From JANXVV01 sp038230975 (GTDB taxonomy: Bacteria; Planctomycetota; Phycisphaerae; Tepidisphaerales; Tepidisphaeraceae), in assembly GCA_038230975.1 (NCBI GenBank), contig JBBRMF010000306.1, positions 1 to 6,052 of the forward strand: a stretch of DNA of 6,052 bases, written 5' to 3'. Both the position numbers and the translations under genes were made by a program. This document shows positions 1 through 5,326 of this stretch, one piece after another; position 1 is the stretch's first letter, and each line of letters opens with the position of its first letter. Under the pieces are notes generated by a model, which was given only the letters and a program-made list of their open reading frames with translations, made no database searches and was not told where the DNA came from.

Positions 1-256
1 CCTTGGAAATGAACCCCGCGTCCAGCGGTCCCCGTTTCAGATCGTAGTACAGTTCGAGAGCGTGGTTGGACTTGAATCTTGACAGCTCCAGCCCACATCT
101 TGCGGCCGTCTGCTCGATGATCTCGATGTTCTGGATCTGGGCAACGCATTGGCGCAGTGCGGCCAGCTTCTCCTCGGACGGCATCGGGCTGCCGTTCAAC
201 TGCTGGAGGATTTCGTCGCGGAGCCCCCCGGGTCCATTGTCACGCTTCAGGTTCAT
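1..256 (-). CDS. Hypothetical protein, N-terminal 85 residues (runs off left edge)
   Basis: This open frame reads leftwards from an ATG at 256 with no stop before the window edge, so only the N-terminus is seen. The product begins MNLKRDNGPGGLRDEILQQL and is rich in predicted helix (residues 12-20, 27-50, 57-73), with no membrane segment, signal peptide or cysteine motif. A GGAG about 10 nt upstream of the ATG can serve as a ribosome binding site. The next in-frame codon class upstream is a TAG stop with no earlier start, which fixes this start. Codon third positions are mostly G or C, as expected for a real GC-rich gene. The overlapping plus-strand frames here are its shadows. I do not recognise the family. 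Confidence 0.6.
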   Translation of the reverse strand, partial: MNLKRDNGPGGLRDEILQQLNGSPMPSEEKLAALRQCVAQIQNIEIIEQTAARCGLELSRFKSNHALELYYDLKRGPLDAGFISK

Positions 257-276
257 TGTGCTTTCGCTCCAACCTT

Positions 277-291
277 CGTAGGCGACCTACG
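277..291. repeat. Perfect inverted repeat upstream of the left-edge gene
   Basis: CGTAGG and CCTACG form a perfect 6-bp inverted repeat around a 3-nt spacer (cga). It lies 21 nt upstream of the ATG at 256, in the presumed leader or promoter of that minus-strand gene. It could be a small RNA hairpin or an operator half-site pair. A 6-bp match can arise by chance, so the functional reading is inference. Confidence 0.3.
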
Positions 292-433
292 CGATCGTCA
301 TCTTAAATGCCGACTCAATGGCTTTTATCTCTGCCCGATTAAGAAAAAGCCAGATCGTACACGCCTCCCTGGAATGGCGGTCCCGGCATCAACGCGGCGC
401 AGGACAATTTATGCAACGTGGCCGACACCGGTC

Positions 434-651
434 CTACCGCTTGGCTTCCAACTTTCGCACCCGGTCGCACAGGGCGTCGACGGTCGACTGCACGTTCTTC
501 AGGTCACGCCGAAGTTCCCTCAGGTCCGCAGTATCCCCGCCGGCCGGTTTCTCCTGTTCAGCCGCCTTGAGCCGGCGTTCGATCTGCTCGATGTTCCTCT
601 GCGTCTCCTTCAGGCTGCGCTGGAGATCATTCTGCGCCTTACCCCCCGCAG
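434..651 (-). pseudogene. C-terminal coiled-coil fragment of an unidentified protein
   Basis: Read on the minus strand and ending at a TAG (434-436), this frame encodes about 70 residues, from ADTAGGKAQNDLQRSL to VRKLEAKR. The segment has heptad-like spacing with many E, K, R, Q and L residues and a short break, EKPAGGD, between two helices, so it is a two-part coiled coil. Codon third positions are strongly G/C biased, which supports genuine coding origin. The frame stays open upstream but offers no ATG. At about 640-650 the DNA becomes the start of an ASCH gene in another frame. I therefore read this as the tail of a longer protein whose front was replaced by recombination. A short protein with an unusual start is possible but less likely. 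Confidence 0.5.
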
Positions 652-693
652 TATCAGCTCGGCGTACGGCTGGCGAATGGAGAGGGCGAGCAT
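643..693 (-). pseudogene. ASCH-domain protein, first 17-18 codons only
   Basis: From an ATG at 693 the minus strand encodes MLALSIRQPYAELILRGV. This matches the opening beta-strand and helix of ASCH-domain proteins (established family: PUA-like fold, proposed RNA- or nucleotide-binding), including the conserved SIRQPYAELIL-G signature. In homologues a K-T-I-E-Y-R-type strand follows. Here the frame instead gives RRRMISSAA and stops at 610. The break falls at a run of six G (641-646 region, minus strand), where the unrelated coiled-coil frame takes over. The frame is open upstream to an ATG at 987, but the added residues do not look like the family, so 693 is the better start. Non-functional as it stands. 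Confidence 0.55.
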
Positions 694-783
694 ATAATGG
701 ATATCTGCTGAATCGGAGGCGGGAATCATTCCGCTAGGCAGCGGTCGGTCGATCAGTAGTGACCTTTTTTCCGGTCTCGAATC

Positions 784-1392
784 ATGCACCAAACGATTGT
801 TCAAACCATTCGCGAGTGGTGTGGCACAAAACAAGAAAGTCGTGCACAACTTGCCGAGCAAATACTGATGGTGTCGTTCAGCGATATTGAAGCCATGTGG
901 CAGAGCAACGTGCGAGTAAAACTGTCCAAGTGTGTCGATCAAATATTCGTAGGCCCCCCATACCTCGTAATCCGATGGGTTTTGCACGAAAAAGTTGTGA
1001 AAGAACGTTCACTTCCCACTGAACCAACGACTATCGCGGCGGTGCTCGTAGAAGCTATAGATTTATGGGTGAAGAGGACGTTACCACGCGACGCCAGAGA
1101 TGCCGTATTCGAATTCCTTAATATTAAAACTGAAGGCATCATTGGTACGGATTGCTTGGAGATTTTACAAAACGATGCCGAGCGCAATAAGCGATATTAC
1201 TTCACTGTCGACAATCATCCAGAGCACATTTTTGATTACGATAGCGCACTTAGTGAGCGAGAAGGGCATACGGGGAGTTCGGATATATCACCAGAACTTT
1301 TGAGAAAACAAGTTTCGCCACGCACTAGGGATGGAACAACGGGCCAGATGCGGAAGGGCGGTTCCCGGCGAGACAATCGTGGTCATCATTGA
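784..1392 (+). CDS. Hypothetical protein, 202 residues, 3' end doubtful
   Basis: The frame starts at the first ATG after an in-frame TGA (760-762), so the start is well constrained, although no convincing Shine-Dalgarno sequence precedes it. The product begins MHQTIVQTIREWCGTKQESR. It has mixed helix/strand character up to about residue 178, no signal peptide and no membrane segment, so it is probably cytosolic. Features include a hydrophobic strand PPYLVIRWVLHE (about 58-69) and an aromatic stretch RYYFTVDNHPEHIFDY. From about residue 180 the composition changes abruptly to a polar, basic tail (DGTTGQMRKGGSRRDNRGHH), while the +1 frame becomes the better coding frame. This suggests a frameshift or junction near 1305-1330. 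The gene is visibly AT-richer than the fragments on its left. No family recognised. Confidence 0.5.
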   Translation: MHQTIVQTIREWCGTKQESRAQLAEQILMVSFSDIEAMWQSNVRVKLSKCVDQIFVGPPYLVIRWVLHEKVVKERSLPTEPTTIAAVLVEAIDLWVKRTLPRDARDAVFEFLNIKTEGIIGTDCLEILQNDAERNKRYYFTVDNHPEHIFDYDSALSEREGHTGSSDISPELLRKQVSPRTRDGTTGQMRKGGSRRDNRGHH

Positions 1393-1447
1393 GAAGGCCG
1401 ATGTCGCTCTGGGGCGCTACCGCCGACCGAGAACCCAAAAGGTTTAA
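1331..1447 (+). CDS. Small 38-codon ORF or frameshifted tail of the preceding gene
   Basis: Beginning at ATG 1331 and ending at TAA 1447, this frame overlaps the end of the 784-1392 gene in a different register. The product includes PGETIVVIIEKADVALGRYR, with an ordered strand-like hydrophobic pattern and G/C-favoured third positions. It looks more protein-like than the overlapping basic tail. The frame is open upstream only to a TGA at 1301. It could be the true C-terminus of the upstream gene after a one-base indel, the tail of a lost gene, or a short overlapping ORF. I do not recognise it. Confidence 0.3.
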   Translation: MEQRARCGRAVPGETIVVIIEKADVALGRYRRPRTQKV

Positions 1448-1512
1448 TGAACAAGACTACCCAGCACTGATGGCAAAAATGGCAGAAGCAATGGTGCTCC
1501 ATGCGGTGCGGC

Positions 1513-1538
1513 GGTGCCTTTATTAAGTGATAGGCACC
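1513..1538. repeat. 7-bp hairpin in the gap before the AAA+-like gene
   Basis: GGTGCCT and AGGCACC form a perfect 7-bp stem around a 12-nt AT-rich loop. It lies between the end of the first reading frames (1392/1447) and the start at 1561. There is no following T-run on the plus strand, so it is not a textbook intrinsic terminator. It may be a leader hairpin, a weak terminator or a protein-binding site. Confidence 0.3.
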
Positions 1539-1560
1539 ATTAAGCCCGAGTGGATTGGCA

Positions 1561-2094
1561 ATGAAGATCATTAAAGCAAAACAACCTGGTTTCGAAATAA
1601 AGTTATTAGCCGATATGCTATCCGGCGCAAGATATCCCGTTGGCGATGGACGCGAACCATTGCTTTCGGCCGGAATCGTTATTGCCTGTGGTATTGAAAC
1701 GCCATCTGCGATGGCCGCAGTGCTTAGGTCGATGGAACTTAGCGTAATTGCTATATCGTGCGGTCGGATCACACTTCAGCAGTGGTCGGGATTGACTGGA
1801 GCATTGTGCGCCAAATCAGCTAAGCTTTTGTCCACCACAATTGCTCTCGAAGGCTTAGAAGATTCACCTCAATGGTTGGTAGAATCACTCGTGGCATTTT
1901 GCGATGGGCAGCGACCGTTCCAACTCATTCTGGCAACGACCGACAATTACCAAGCCGTCGCTGAACCACTTCGCGATCGGTTCCTCGGGTATTTGGGACT
2001 ATCGGCAGACGGATATATGAAGTTCGCCCTGCCACCACTTATCTCGATTGATAAAGGTTCATTGCGTCGCGGCGACGAGCATAAATCGAATTGA
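1561..2094 (+). CDS. Putative degenerate RuvB/MoxR-like AAA+ protein
   Basis: The frame encodes 177 residues from ATG 1561. A TTG at 1555 would add two residues; ATG is preferred, and no strong Shine-Dalgarno is seen. Residues 119-141, RPFQLILATTDN then PLRDRF, closely resemble the sensor-1 strand and arginine-finger segment of RuvB-type AAA+ ATPases. Residues 65-80 (ISCGRITLQQWSGLTG) occupy the place of the RuvB TSGP...GDLAAIL stretch, and TIALEGLEDS (93-102) sits at the Walker B position. The expected P-loop (GxxGxGK[ST]) is absent: residues 38-50 read GIVIACGIETPSA. Walker B lacks the DE pair. At 177 residues it is shorter than a full AAA+ module (about 220-250) and lacks the lid and DNA-binding domain. 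It is therefore probably catalytically dead, either a scaffold or a decayed gene. The assignment is by eye. It lies upstream of the ankyrin gene on the same strand. Confidence 0.5.
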   Translation: MKIIKAKQPGFEIKLLADMLSGARYPVGDGREPLLSAGIVIACGIETPSAMAAVLRSMELSVIAISCGRITLQQWSGLTGALCAKSAKLLSTTIALEGLEDSPQWLVESLVAFCDGQRPFQLILATTDNYQAVAEPLRDRFLGYLGLSADGYMKFALPPLISIDKGSLRRGDEHKSN

Positions 2095-2306
2095 TGTAAC
2101 AGATTCCTTCCCTGTGTCTCCTAGCGAGTCCAGAGGCTCCGAGTGCGCAAGAAAACCGGGAGATCTTTACTACTGCGGCGACTGGCACGCCACGCACTAT
2201 TTAAAGGTCAATCTCGACGTCATTCGCAACTAGGAGCATATTCAGAACTCGTTGGAGAGCGATGTTTTGCCACCGGGTGATTTGAAATCTATCTTGAGGA
2301 ATTGCC
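2095..2306 (+). other. Intergenic stretch with a weak overlapping ORF (2048-2233)
   Basis: This gap of 212 nt separates the AAA+-like gene from the ankyrin gene. A 61-codon frame starting at ATG 2048 overlaps the end of the former and stops at 2233. Its last part, GDLYYCGDWHATHYLKVN, has an ordered, aromatic composition and G/C third positions, so it may be a remnant of another protein or a frame-shifted extension of the AAA+-like protein. Its first part has no such character. No terminator or convincing promoter is visible in the gap. Confidence 0.2.
2296..2300 (+). promoter_or_regulatory. Ribosome binding site of the ankyrin gene
   Basis: GAGGA lies 6 nt before the ATG at 2307. It is the clearest Shine-Dalgarno on the plus strand in this window and fixes the start of the large gene. 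Confidence 0.6.
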
Positions 2307-3758
2307 ATGTCAAAGGAATCGGAAAGACAGCAAGGCATCGATCGAGCCCTTTCGGGAAGCTCCGAGCCTGAAGGATTAAGCGATCATCTCGCACCGTTCC
2401 GTAGTGAAGATGACAGAGCGGCACGTGCTGACGGATACCGACTAGGTCAGATCATTGGCGCCCAACGACGAGCGGAAGCCGAAGCGAGGGTGAACGAAGG
2501 TGCGACTGATCGCGAACGAGACGCGGATGAGAGGGAAGCGAATGAAAGAGAAAGGAGGGATGCTCAAGAGGAAGAAGCGCAAAGAAGGGCGGACCAATTA
2601 GAGGAACTTGAACTTCAGAGGCAGGAAGACTTAGACGAGGCGGAGGAGCGAGCCGACGAGCGAGCGCGGCAGATCGCGTACAAAAATAGCAATCCCGGTG
2701 ACTTTGAATGTCCATCTTGCTTCTACGTGACCCTTCGACGCAAAGCAAGCAGGTGTCCTGAATGCCATGGCGAAGTTCATCGCTCCTATTGGGAGCGCAT
2801 TGAAGCACGGGAGATGGAGCAGCGGCGACAGCACGAAGAACAGATTGCGCGAGCGGAAGAAGAACGAAGGAAGGCGGAGGCTGCGCATCAGGCGTGGCTT
2901 AAATCTCCTGAAGGAATCGCGGTGGAGTCTGCCAAAAGAGCGGAAGCCGCCGCCGCAATCCGCCGTTCGGCTTGGGAGCATGGATGGAAGAGAAATGCTC
3001 CATTTCTTCGGTTGATGGTACTGGTTGCGTTTTGTATCGTTGGCGTCCAAATGATTGTTTTCATCGTGGGAAAGATGCCCGCCGGACACCGGGAAGCCAC
3101 GCAATCGTTCGAGTGGGAATCAACGAGAACCGAGAGTCCTGATCCATCAGGTGGTTTGAATCGTCGGACCGTATCGGGGCAGAATCCTCTCGCGGTTGCG
3201 GTGGTTTGGCACGACCTAACATGGGTTAAGGCGCTGCTGGACAACGGGGCAGACATGTATGCCATTGAAGCCCCCGGTCTATCCACTACCATATGGGGCA
3301 GCGTCATCGCCAGCACCCCCAGAAGTTATGAGATGGTCAAGGTTTTCGTCGAGCACGGAGCTGACGTAAACCGACATCTTGGCGTATCGCACGACGATTG
3401 GGCACCCCTTCATTTTGCTGCATATACCTCTTTTCGTATCTCCAAGTTACTGGTTCAACACGGAGCAAAGGCAAATACTCGAAGCAACAAGGGTCAAACG
3501 CCTTTACATTTTGTTGCAGGCTATGGAGCAAGCAGCGAGAAGGCTCCCGACGATCGAGATGACGGAAGGGCAAGAGGCACAGATCTTGTGGATTTGTTGT
3601 TGGCCGCCGGTGCTGACATCAATGCAAAAGACAACCACGGTGTAACTCCTCTTGGTGCGGCAATAAAAAAACAAGCCGATCAAAGAAACCGAGTTGATCC
3701 TGACGACGATCGAACATTCATGATCAACTATCTACGCAGCAAAGGTGCAAAAGAATAG
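2307..3758 (+). CDS. Coiled-coil / zinc-ribbon / single-TM / ankyrin-repeat protein
   Basis: The 483-residue product has a clear modular order. Residues 1-50 are polar. Residues 52-124 form a highly charged E/R/A coiled coil. Residues 135-153 carry CPSC, an 11-residue spacer and CPECHG, a treble-clef/zinc-ribbon pattern expected to bind one zinc ion. A second charged coiled coil spans about 163-222. FLRLMVLVAFCIVGVQMIVF (233-252) is a single transmembrane helix, flanked upstream by KR/R residues. About five ankyrin-type repeats follow (294-320, 333-356, 366-391, 397-441, 447-480), shown by TPLHF, ALLDNGAD, VEHGADVN, LLVQHGAKAN and LLAAGADIN. The more basic N-side flank suggests the coiled coils and zinc ribbon are cytoplasmic and the ankyrin repeats extracytoplasmic. 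Ankyrin repeats usually bind protein partners; the specific role is unknown. No catalytic domain is seen. The C-terminus appears complete, and a sequence resembling an IS end begins 2 nt after the stop. Confidence 0.85.
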   Translation: MSKESERQQGIDRALSGSSEPEGLSDHLAPFRSEDDRAARADGYRLGQIIGAQRRAEAEARVNEGATDRERDADEREANERERRDAQEEEAQRRADQLEELELQRQEDLDEAEERADERARQIAYKNSNPGDFECPSCFYVTLRRKASRCPECHGEVHRSYWERIEAREMEQRRQHEEQIARAEEERRKAEAAHQAWLKSPEGIAVESAKRAEAAAAIRRSAWEHGWKRNAPFLRLMVLVAFCIVGVQMIVFIVGKMPAGHREATQSFEWESTRTESPDPSGGLNRRTVSGQNPLAVAVVWHDLTWVKALLDNGADMYAIEAPGLSTTIWGSVIASTPRSYEMVKVFVEHGADVNRHLGVSHDDWAPLHFAAYTSFRISKLLVQHGAKANTRSNKGQTPLHFVAGYGASSEKAPDDRDDGRARGTDLVDLLLAAGADINAKDNHGVTPLGAAIKKQADQRNRVDPDDDRTFMINYLRSKGAKE

Positions 3759-3760
3759 AT

Positions 3761-3777
3761 TGACCTTCCCCACGAAT
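3761..3777 (+). repeat. Solo IS-end-like sequence, copy of the IS3 end at 5049
   Basis: TGACCTTCCCCACGAAT here matches TGACCTTCCCCCGCGAAT at 5049, with one indel and one substitution, in the same orientation. The copy at 5049 lies just beyond the stop codon of an IS3-family transposase fragment, where the terminal inverted repeat is expected, and it starts with the TG typical of IS3 ends. The copy here begins 2 nt after the stop of the ankyrin gene and overlaps a 5-bp hairpin (CCCAC/GTGGG, 3769-3783). No transposase frame follows it, so it is best read as a solo end left by decay or deletion. Confidence 0.45.
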
Positions 3778-3894
3778 GGTGGGCGTGAGGTGACGGTAAG
3801 TTCAGGTTCGCCTCGAACGATTCTGTGCTAATCTTCATGGCATTGCCGTTTCGCATCGATCGTGATTAAGTGCCCCGTCGTCAATCCTCGCCCG
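3778..3894. other. Non-coding gap after the ankyrin gene
   Basis: No convincing coding frame or RNA gene is visible between the IS-end-like sequence and the small ORF at 3895. If 3761 is an IS end reading rightwards, this DNA would be IS-internal, but no transposase motif is recognisable in any frame. Confidence 0.3.
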
Positions 3895-4029
3895 ATGTTT
3901 CCTGATACTTCCGATTTTGATGCCCGTTTCCCATCTGGCAACGGGCCCGAAAATGCGGTACAATTAACTGGGCACTGGCAGCCGGCGGCACGGTACACGC
4001 TGGCCGACCGTCATCTAAAGGGGCGCTAA
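3895..4029 (+). CDS. Short 44-codon ORF, possible C-terminal gene remnant
   Basis: From ATG 3895 to TAA 4027-4029 the frame encodes 44 residues, including GHWQPAARYTLADRHLKGR at the end. The second half favours G/C third positions and looks protein-like; the first half is ordinary. It converges on, and overlaps by 4 nt, the stop of the minus-strand secreted-protein gene. A 7-bp inverted repeat (GCCCGTT, 3922-3928; AACGGGC, 3940-3946) lies within it. It may be the tail of a gene whose front was lost, or a chance frame. Family not recognised. Confidence 0.25.
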   Translation: MFPDTSDFDARFPSGNGPENAVQLTGHWQPAARYTLADRHLKGR

Positions 4030-4922
4030 CGTGTGCCATGTATCAAATCATATATCTCAAATGCACCGTCCCTTACTTCGACAGAACTTTGCTTACCTTC
4101 GCGATTGTTAATCGGGGTAACCAAAATGCTTCCCGGCAATTCCTTACTACCCTCCGGCACTTTAACGCCAGCTCCAAACCGAAAATGTCCGACTGCAGAC
4201 TTGGTCGGTACCTTTAATCGCCACTCGACTGTTCCTTTCTCCATCTTTTCTGACGATAGCTTGATAGACTGAAACGTATCTTTGATTACACCACCAGCTT
4301 TTGGATTAAGGCTATATTTTTGATCAGCCCAAAATGGATAAACCGCTTCACCCTTTTCATTCGTGCGAATCTGAGCCACCTCGGTCTCGCTACCTTTTGA
4401 TACTTGTTGCAGGATTCCAATTGGTTGATTGGCTATCGGAGATCCTGTCGCGTCGTCAACAACTACGATCTTCACCACGATCTGCTTGACCACTGAAATG
4501 GGCAGATCAAAACTTGTATTCTTTGAATTCTGAATAACTTTTTCATCTACCAGAAAATTACACTTGCCTTCAAATGGAAATTGATCGGATCGCGTCACCT
4601 CAACCGTAACATCTCTGCCAAGTGATAAACCACGGCGACCGTCAAAATCGACCCAGAGTGTACCATCTACATTTACAGTTGACTCGATGCTCTCCGCGAC
4701 TGGAGCCAACTTGTTGGGTAGGATGGTGATCACCGCATGCATCCCAAAGCCCTTCTTAGGAATCTCGTTTGCGGACACCAACTTTACCACAATGGTATTC
4801 GCCGGGAGCGTTGTAGGTCGGCGTGGCAATTCATCTCCACTCGCCACGACTTGCATAATCAGAATGAGGAAAACAGCACCCAGTCTTGTGGACAGCGAGT
4901 TCCAATTGTTAACAGATTTCAT
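4026..4922 (-). CDS. Secreted protein with carboxypeptidase-regulatory-like folds, C-terminus probably truncated
   Basis: The 298-residue product starts with a signal peptide: positive N-region (K2, R13), hydrophobic core LGAVFLILIMQVVA (14-27), cleavage likely near ASG-DEL. GAGGA lies 9 nt before the ATG. The mature part is beta-rich. Residues 147-225 match a transthyretin/CarboxypepD_reg-like Ig fold: VVKIVVVDDATGSPIANQPI, then TNEKGEAVYPFW, then KYSLNP. An N-terminal segment (43-145) and a C-terminal one (262-298) look like related units. No enzyme motif is seen, so a structural or binding role at the cell surface is inferred. The end, GAFEIYDLIHGTR, stops in the middle of the usual F-x-I-x-x-L-x-P-G-x-Y strand, followed at once by TAG and foreign-looking DNA. 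This suggests 3' truncation by rearrangement. It is divergent from the ORF at 4981 and AT-rich compared with its neighbours. Confidence 0.75.
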   Translation of the reverse strand: MKSVNNWNSLSTRLGAVFLILIMQVVASGDELPRRPTTLPANTIVVKLVSANEIPKKGFGMHAVITILPNKLAPVAESIESTVNVDGTLWVDFDGRRGLSLGRDVTVEVTRSDQFPFEGKCNFLVDEKVIQNSKNTSFDLPISVVKQIVVKIVVVDDATGSPIANQPIGILQQVSKGSETEVAQIRTNEKGEAVYPFWADQKYSLNPKAGGVIKDTFQSIKLSSEKMEKGTVEWRLKVPTKSAVGHFRFGAGVKVPEGSKELPGSILVTPINNREGKQSSVEVRDGAFEIYDLIHGTR

Positions 4923-4931
4923 AAAGTTATT

Positions 4932-4936
4932 TCCTC
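4932..4936 (-). promoter_or_regulatory. Ribosome binding site of the secreted-protein gene
   Basis: On the minus strand GAGGA precedes the ATG at 4922 with 9 nt between them, supporting that start codon. Confidence 0.5.
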
Positions 4937-4980
4937 AGCATAAGACAACACTTTCAACACTCTATTAGGGTGCATTTACG

Positions 4981-5048
4981 ATGGAATGGACTACTCCGCA
5001 GGAGGGATCATCCAAACCGGGTGAAAACTCAAATACGACGTATGATCC
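4981..5048 (+). pseudogene. N-terminal 22 codons of a gene cut by an IS end
   Basis: An ATG at 4981, 58 nt from the divergent start at 4922, opens a frame encoding MEWTTPQEGSSKPGENSNTT then YD. At 5049 the sequence enters the IS3-type terminal repeat and the frame becomes a low-complexity read-through to 5247, antisense to the transposase. The native gene therefore appears interrupted after about 22 codons. The short polar peptide cannot be assigned to a family, and a chance frame cannot be excluded. Confidence 0.3.
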
Positions 5049-5326
5049 TGACCTTCCCCCGCGAATCATACCATTTCCTGTTCGTGTAGTTCCACGCTTT
5101 TTCGCTGCTGGGCCGACCGCAGCGCAGCGGAGGGAGGACCAGCAGCGATCGTCTCCGGGGCCGGTGGCTTATAGCCCAACGCCGAGTGCGGCCTCACCGT
5201 GTTGTAGTGCTTCCGCCACATCTCGATCAACACCTTCGCCTCGTTGAGGCTGTAGAAGATCTCCCGATCCAGCAGTTCATCGACCAGCTTCCCGTTAAAG
5301 CTCTCGACATACCCGTTCGGCCCCGC
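5049..5326 (-). mobile_element. IS3-family element remnant (one end only)
   Basis: One terminus is preserved at 5049 (TGACCTTCCCCCGCGAA, beginning with TG as in IS3-family inverted repeats), followed inward by the transposase C-terminal coding sequence on the minus strand. The rest of the element (front of orfB, orfA, other end) is missing: at about 5318-5326 the DNA switches to an unrelated ATPase gene. No target duplication can be tested because the other end is gone. Confidence 0.65.
5066..5317 (-). pseudogene. IS3-family transposase (OrfB), C-terminal fragment
   Basis: On the minus strand the peptide runs from NGYVESFNGKL through DREIFYSLNEAKVLIEMW, RKHYNTVRPHSALGYKPPAP and a 30-residue tail to a TGA at 5066. 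This is the hallmark end of the IS3-family DDE integrase core (rve): the glutamate of VESFNGKL is the third catalytic acidic residue, and YN-RPHSALGY is the conserved C-terminal motif. A full OrfB has about 280-300 residues with two upstream aspartates; both are absent. The ATG at 5338 is fortuitous, because the preceding residues (MGKGAGP) come from the fused ATPase sequence and replace the usual PGSPWEN. It cannot be catalytically active alone. Confidence 0.9.

Noticed and set aside
66..737. Three overlapping plus-strand ORFs (66-281, 149-697, 318-737)
   Set aside because: They are antisense to the minus-strand frames with better codon bias (1-256, 434-693), and their products are low-complexity, Arg/Ser/Pro-rich shadow peptides without recognisable motifs.
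610..987. 125-codon minus ORF taken as one gene
   Set aside because: Only the part from 693 downward has the ASCH signature. The upstream part is antisense to the 784 gene and has no domain character.
1386..1772. 128-codon minus ORF
   Set aside because: Antisense to the AAA+-like gene; composition rich in Ser, Pro, His and Cys with no motif, typical of a shadow frame.
1561..2094. Calling this gene ruvB
   Set aside because: Walker A, the Walker B acidic pair, the lid and the winged-helix domain are missing. Only the sensor-1/arginine-finger region resembles RuvB.
2452..3573. Several minus-strand ORFs opposite the ankyrin gene
   Set aside because: They mirror the charged coiled-coil and ankyrin codons and have no independent start signals or motifs. 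The plus frame has a clear ribosome binding site and domains.
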